Shown: positions 31,012-32,148 of the stretch, piece by piece
Layout: each line of letters opens with the position of its first letter
Numbering within the stretch: the first letter of the stretch is position 1
NCBI GenBank assembly: GCA_036154155.1
Contig: JAYZLP010000013.1
Coordinates: 1 to 32,148 of the forward strand
Direction of reading: 5' to 3'
Origin: MGIIb-O5 sp036154155
GTDB taxonomy: Archaea; Thermoplasmatota; Poseidoniia; Poseidoniales; Thalassarchaeaceae
DNA length: 32,148 bases
Notes under the pieces: generated by a model
Told to the model about the DNA's origin: nothing
Databases searched by the model: none
The model's input: only the letters and a program-made list of their open reading frames with translations
Translations under genes and position numbers: made by a program

Positions 31012-31836
31012 TCACCTATGCGGTCTCCGGCGCTCATACGCATCTCTCTCATTTTCACCCATTTCTGCGGGGATTATTAGCGTGTGAACAAACCCTCCTT
31101 CGACAGAAGAGAGATAACCCAGGCTACCAGACAAAACCCTCTGCGAATCAGTACCTATGTCACTCAGAAGGAAACCATCCCACTCCATCACCGACGTCTC
31201 TGAGAACCTGCCAGAAAAACCCTCCTCAATGCACTTCTCTGCCATGCTCCCAATTAGGGAAATCGCTTCACTCGGCTTCATTGGCGTTGGCTTGTCTACA
31301 CCCATTCCCGTAGGGTCAAGATCGAGAAGAACCAACGTGTGCAACCCCCTAGAGTAATTCGCCTCGACCATCTCCAGAGGAGATGTAGCTAGGTATTCTC
31401 CATACTTGTATGGTATGGTGACCTGCCGCCCGAACTTGTATGATTGGAGGCCAGAGAGGGAAACCGCGAGAGATGTCGCCGAAAGCCCCGGAACAATGTT
31501 GAAACTCACTCCAGACTCGGAGCACCATGCTTCCAGGTCAACGTGTGTCGTCGCTTGGAGCGGGTCTCCCACTACCATTAGCGCGACCGAGGAAACCAAG
31601 GCCTCCCCCATCAACTCAGCAGGGCTCTCTATGGAGGGCCGCATTAGCCTCTCCCAAGGCCCGACAATCTCCTCAAGAACACCCTCCTGATCTGCAGGGA
31701 GAACGGCCGTGTACCCTTCCAAGTACCGCTTGTCGCAAGACCTAGCAGCCTCCACCGCTTCACGAGTCATCAGCCCCAAATCGCCCGGTCCGAGCCCAAC
31801 TAGCCAAAGACCGACCGACGCGCCCTCATCCGTCAT
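31012..31836 (-). CDS. dphB: Diphthine synthase
   Basis: DphB trimethylates the modified histidine of elongation factor aEF2 with SAM during diphthamide synthesis. The 274-residue protein shows the tetrapyrrole-methylase-like fold: LWLVGLGPGDLGLMT (10-24), YLEGYTAVL (38-46), VVGDPLQATTHVDL and IVPGLSATS in the middle, SRGLHTLVLLDLD near 180 and a closing FVHTLIIPAEMGE. The LEGYT and GDP-ATTH motifs separate it from CbiF-type enzymes. The frame is open upstream to 31983, but that portion lacks conserved sequence; ATG 31834-31836 is chosen, with an alternative at 31866. The Trm5/Taw2-like gene is divergent. Confidence 0.92.
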   Translation of the reverse strand: MTDEGASVGLWLVGLGPGDLGLMTREAVEAARSCDKRYLEGYTAVLPADQEGVLEEIVGPWERLMRPSIESPAELMGEALVSSVALMVVGDPLQATTHVDLEAWCSESGVSFNIVPGLSATSLAVSLSGLQSYKFGRQVTIPYKYGEYLATSPLEMVEANYSRGLHTLVLLDLDPTGMGVDKPTPMKPSEAISLIGSMAEKCIEEGFSGRFSETSVMEWDGFLLSDIGTDSQRVLSGSLGYLSSVEGGFVHTLIIPAEMGENERDAYERRRPHR

Positions 31837-31864
31837 TGTGAAGCGTCCTGCCCCGCTGCCCGTC

Positions 31865-32148
31865 ATGAACGTGATGCGACACCTCAGAGTTCCAAACAGC
31901 AAGGTCGAGGGCGTCCTAGCCCAGATGAAGGCCGAGCAGTGGCTCGCTATTGGCTTCCGGGTCATCCCCGACGAGGACGGCACTCATAGGCTACTTCCGA
32001 TCAGCACCGAGGCCCCCTCGGAACTCCCAGGACTGACGTCGGCATACGAGGTGGAATTGGTTGAGGGAAGGGCCGACGAGAGGCCCTCTTCGGACTGGTG
32101 GAAGCATCTCAAGGAAATCCTAGGCGAGGAAGAAGTCGCACTCCATGG
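31865..32148 (+). CDS. Trm5/Taw2-like tRNA enzyme, N-terminal part (partial, runs off right edge)
   Basis: The plus-strand frame is open from ATG 31865 (alternative ATG 31874, which begins MRHLRVPNSKVEG) to the right edge, giving about 94 visible residues. The start (LRVPNSKVEGVLAQM, then AIGFRVIPDEDGTHRLLPIS), an acidic VELVEGRADERPS and the helix DWWKHLKEILGEEEVALHG match the N-terminal D1 domain of archaeal Trm5/Taw2 proteins, which methylate G37 or add the aminocarboxypropyl group in wyosine synthesis. The catalytic SAM domain is outside the window, so the two cannot be told apart. It is divergent from diphthine synthase. Confidence 0.6.
   Translation, partial: MNVMRHLRVPNSKVEGVLAQMKAEQWLAIGFRVIPDEDGTHRLLPISTEAPSELPGLTSAYEVELVEGRADERPSSDWWKHLKEILGEEEVALH

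Noticed and set aside
29999..31087. Plus-strand open frames opposite the 569-aa gene (up to 163 aa)
   Set aside because: Ser/Pro-rich shadow frames. The minus-strand frame is much longer and has ordered composition.

Overview
The window looks like an archaeal chromosome fragment. It carries geranylgeranylglyceryl phosphate synthase, a geranylgeranyl-reductase-family flavoprotein, diphthine synthase, an archaeal beta-CASP nuclease and the start of a Trm5/Taw2-like wyosine-pathway enzyme. Mixed in are genes of bacterial type: a complete UvrA, an MMPL exporter, two LysE-type exporters, a BI-1/YccA protein and two Asp-box lipoproteins. With tight gene packing and GC-rich sequence, this fits a marine Thermoplasmatota archaeon such as Poseidoniales (Marine Group II). 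That placement is inferred from gene content, not from a marker-gene tree. I found no rRNA, tRNA, CRISPR array, transposase or integrase.

Layout. 1-1230 (minus) is a gene cut by the left edge; it encodes a C-type lectin domain followed by beta-rich regions and a C-terminal membrane segment. 1309-2564 (minus) holds an NTF2-like protein and an unknown 4-TM protein. 2668-3117 (plus) is a small coiled-coil protein. 3114-4808 (minus) is a ferredoxin / mini-flavoprotein / GGGP synthase operon for archaeal lipid precursors. 5066-9141 (plus) holds a beta-CASP nuclease, a purine permease with adenine phosphoribosyltransferase, and a Pro/Lys-repeat zinc-ribbon protein. 9142-9960 (minus) is a TauE/SafE exporter. 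9969-15655 (plus) holds MoeA, UvrA, a BI-1-like protein and a LysE-type exporter. 15652-18647 (minus) holds two tandem paralogous Asp-box lipoproteins. 18793-19518 (plus) is a GST/mPGES-2-like protein. 19529-25151 (minus) holds an SDR epimerase-like enzyme, an MMPL exporter, a HAD-IIA phosphatase and the GGR-family flavoprotein. 25234-29254 (plus) holds CutA, a YczE-like membrane protein, a SpoU methyltransferase, a DUF2237 protein, a cystathionine gamma-lyase/synthase family enzyme and a second LysE. 29260-31836 (minus) holds a 569-aa unknown protein and diphthine synthase. 31865-32148 (plus) is the start of a Trm5/Taw2-like gene cut by the right edge.

Functional themes. Ether-lipid synthesis: GGGP synthase with an adjacent ferredoxin and flavoprotein, plus the GGR-family enzyme 20 kb away. 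Purine salvage: permease plus APRT. Translation-related modification: DphB, SpoU and Trm5/Taw2. Surface proteins: the lectin and the Asp-box lipoproteins. Export: TauE, two LysE proteins and MMPL. Genes are packed tightly. Two convergent pairs share a CTAG in which both stop codons overlap. No gene-free stretch exceeds 300 bases; the longest is the 257-base divergent gap at 4809-5065.

The items most worth a second look are the lectin protein without a visible signal peptide, the short flavoprotein whose fold begins upstream of any standard start codon, the Pro/Lys-repeat zinc-ribbon protein, the duplicated Asp-box lipoproteins and the 569-aa protein of unknown family.
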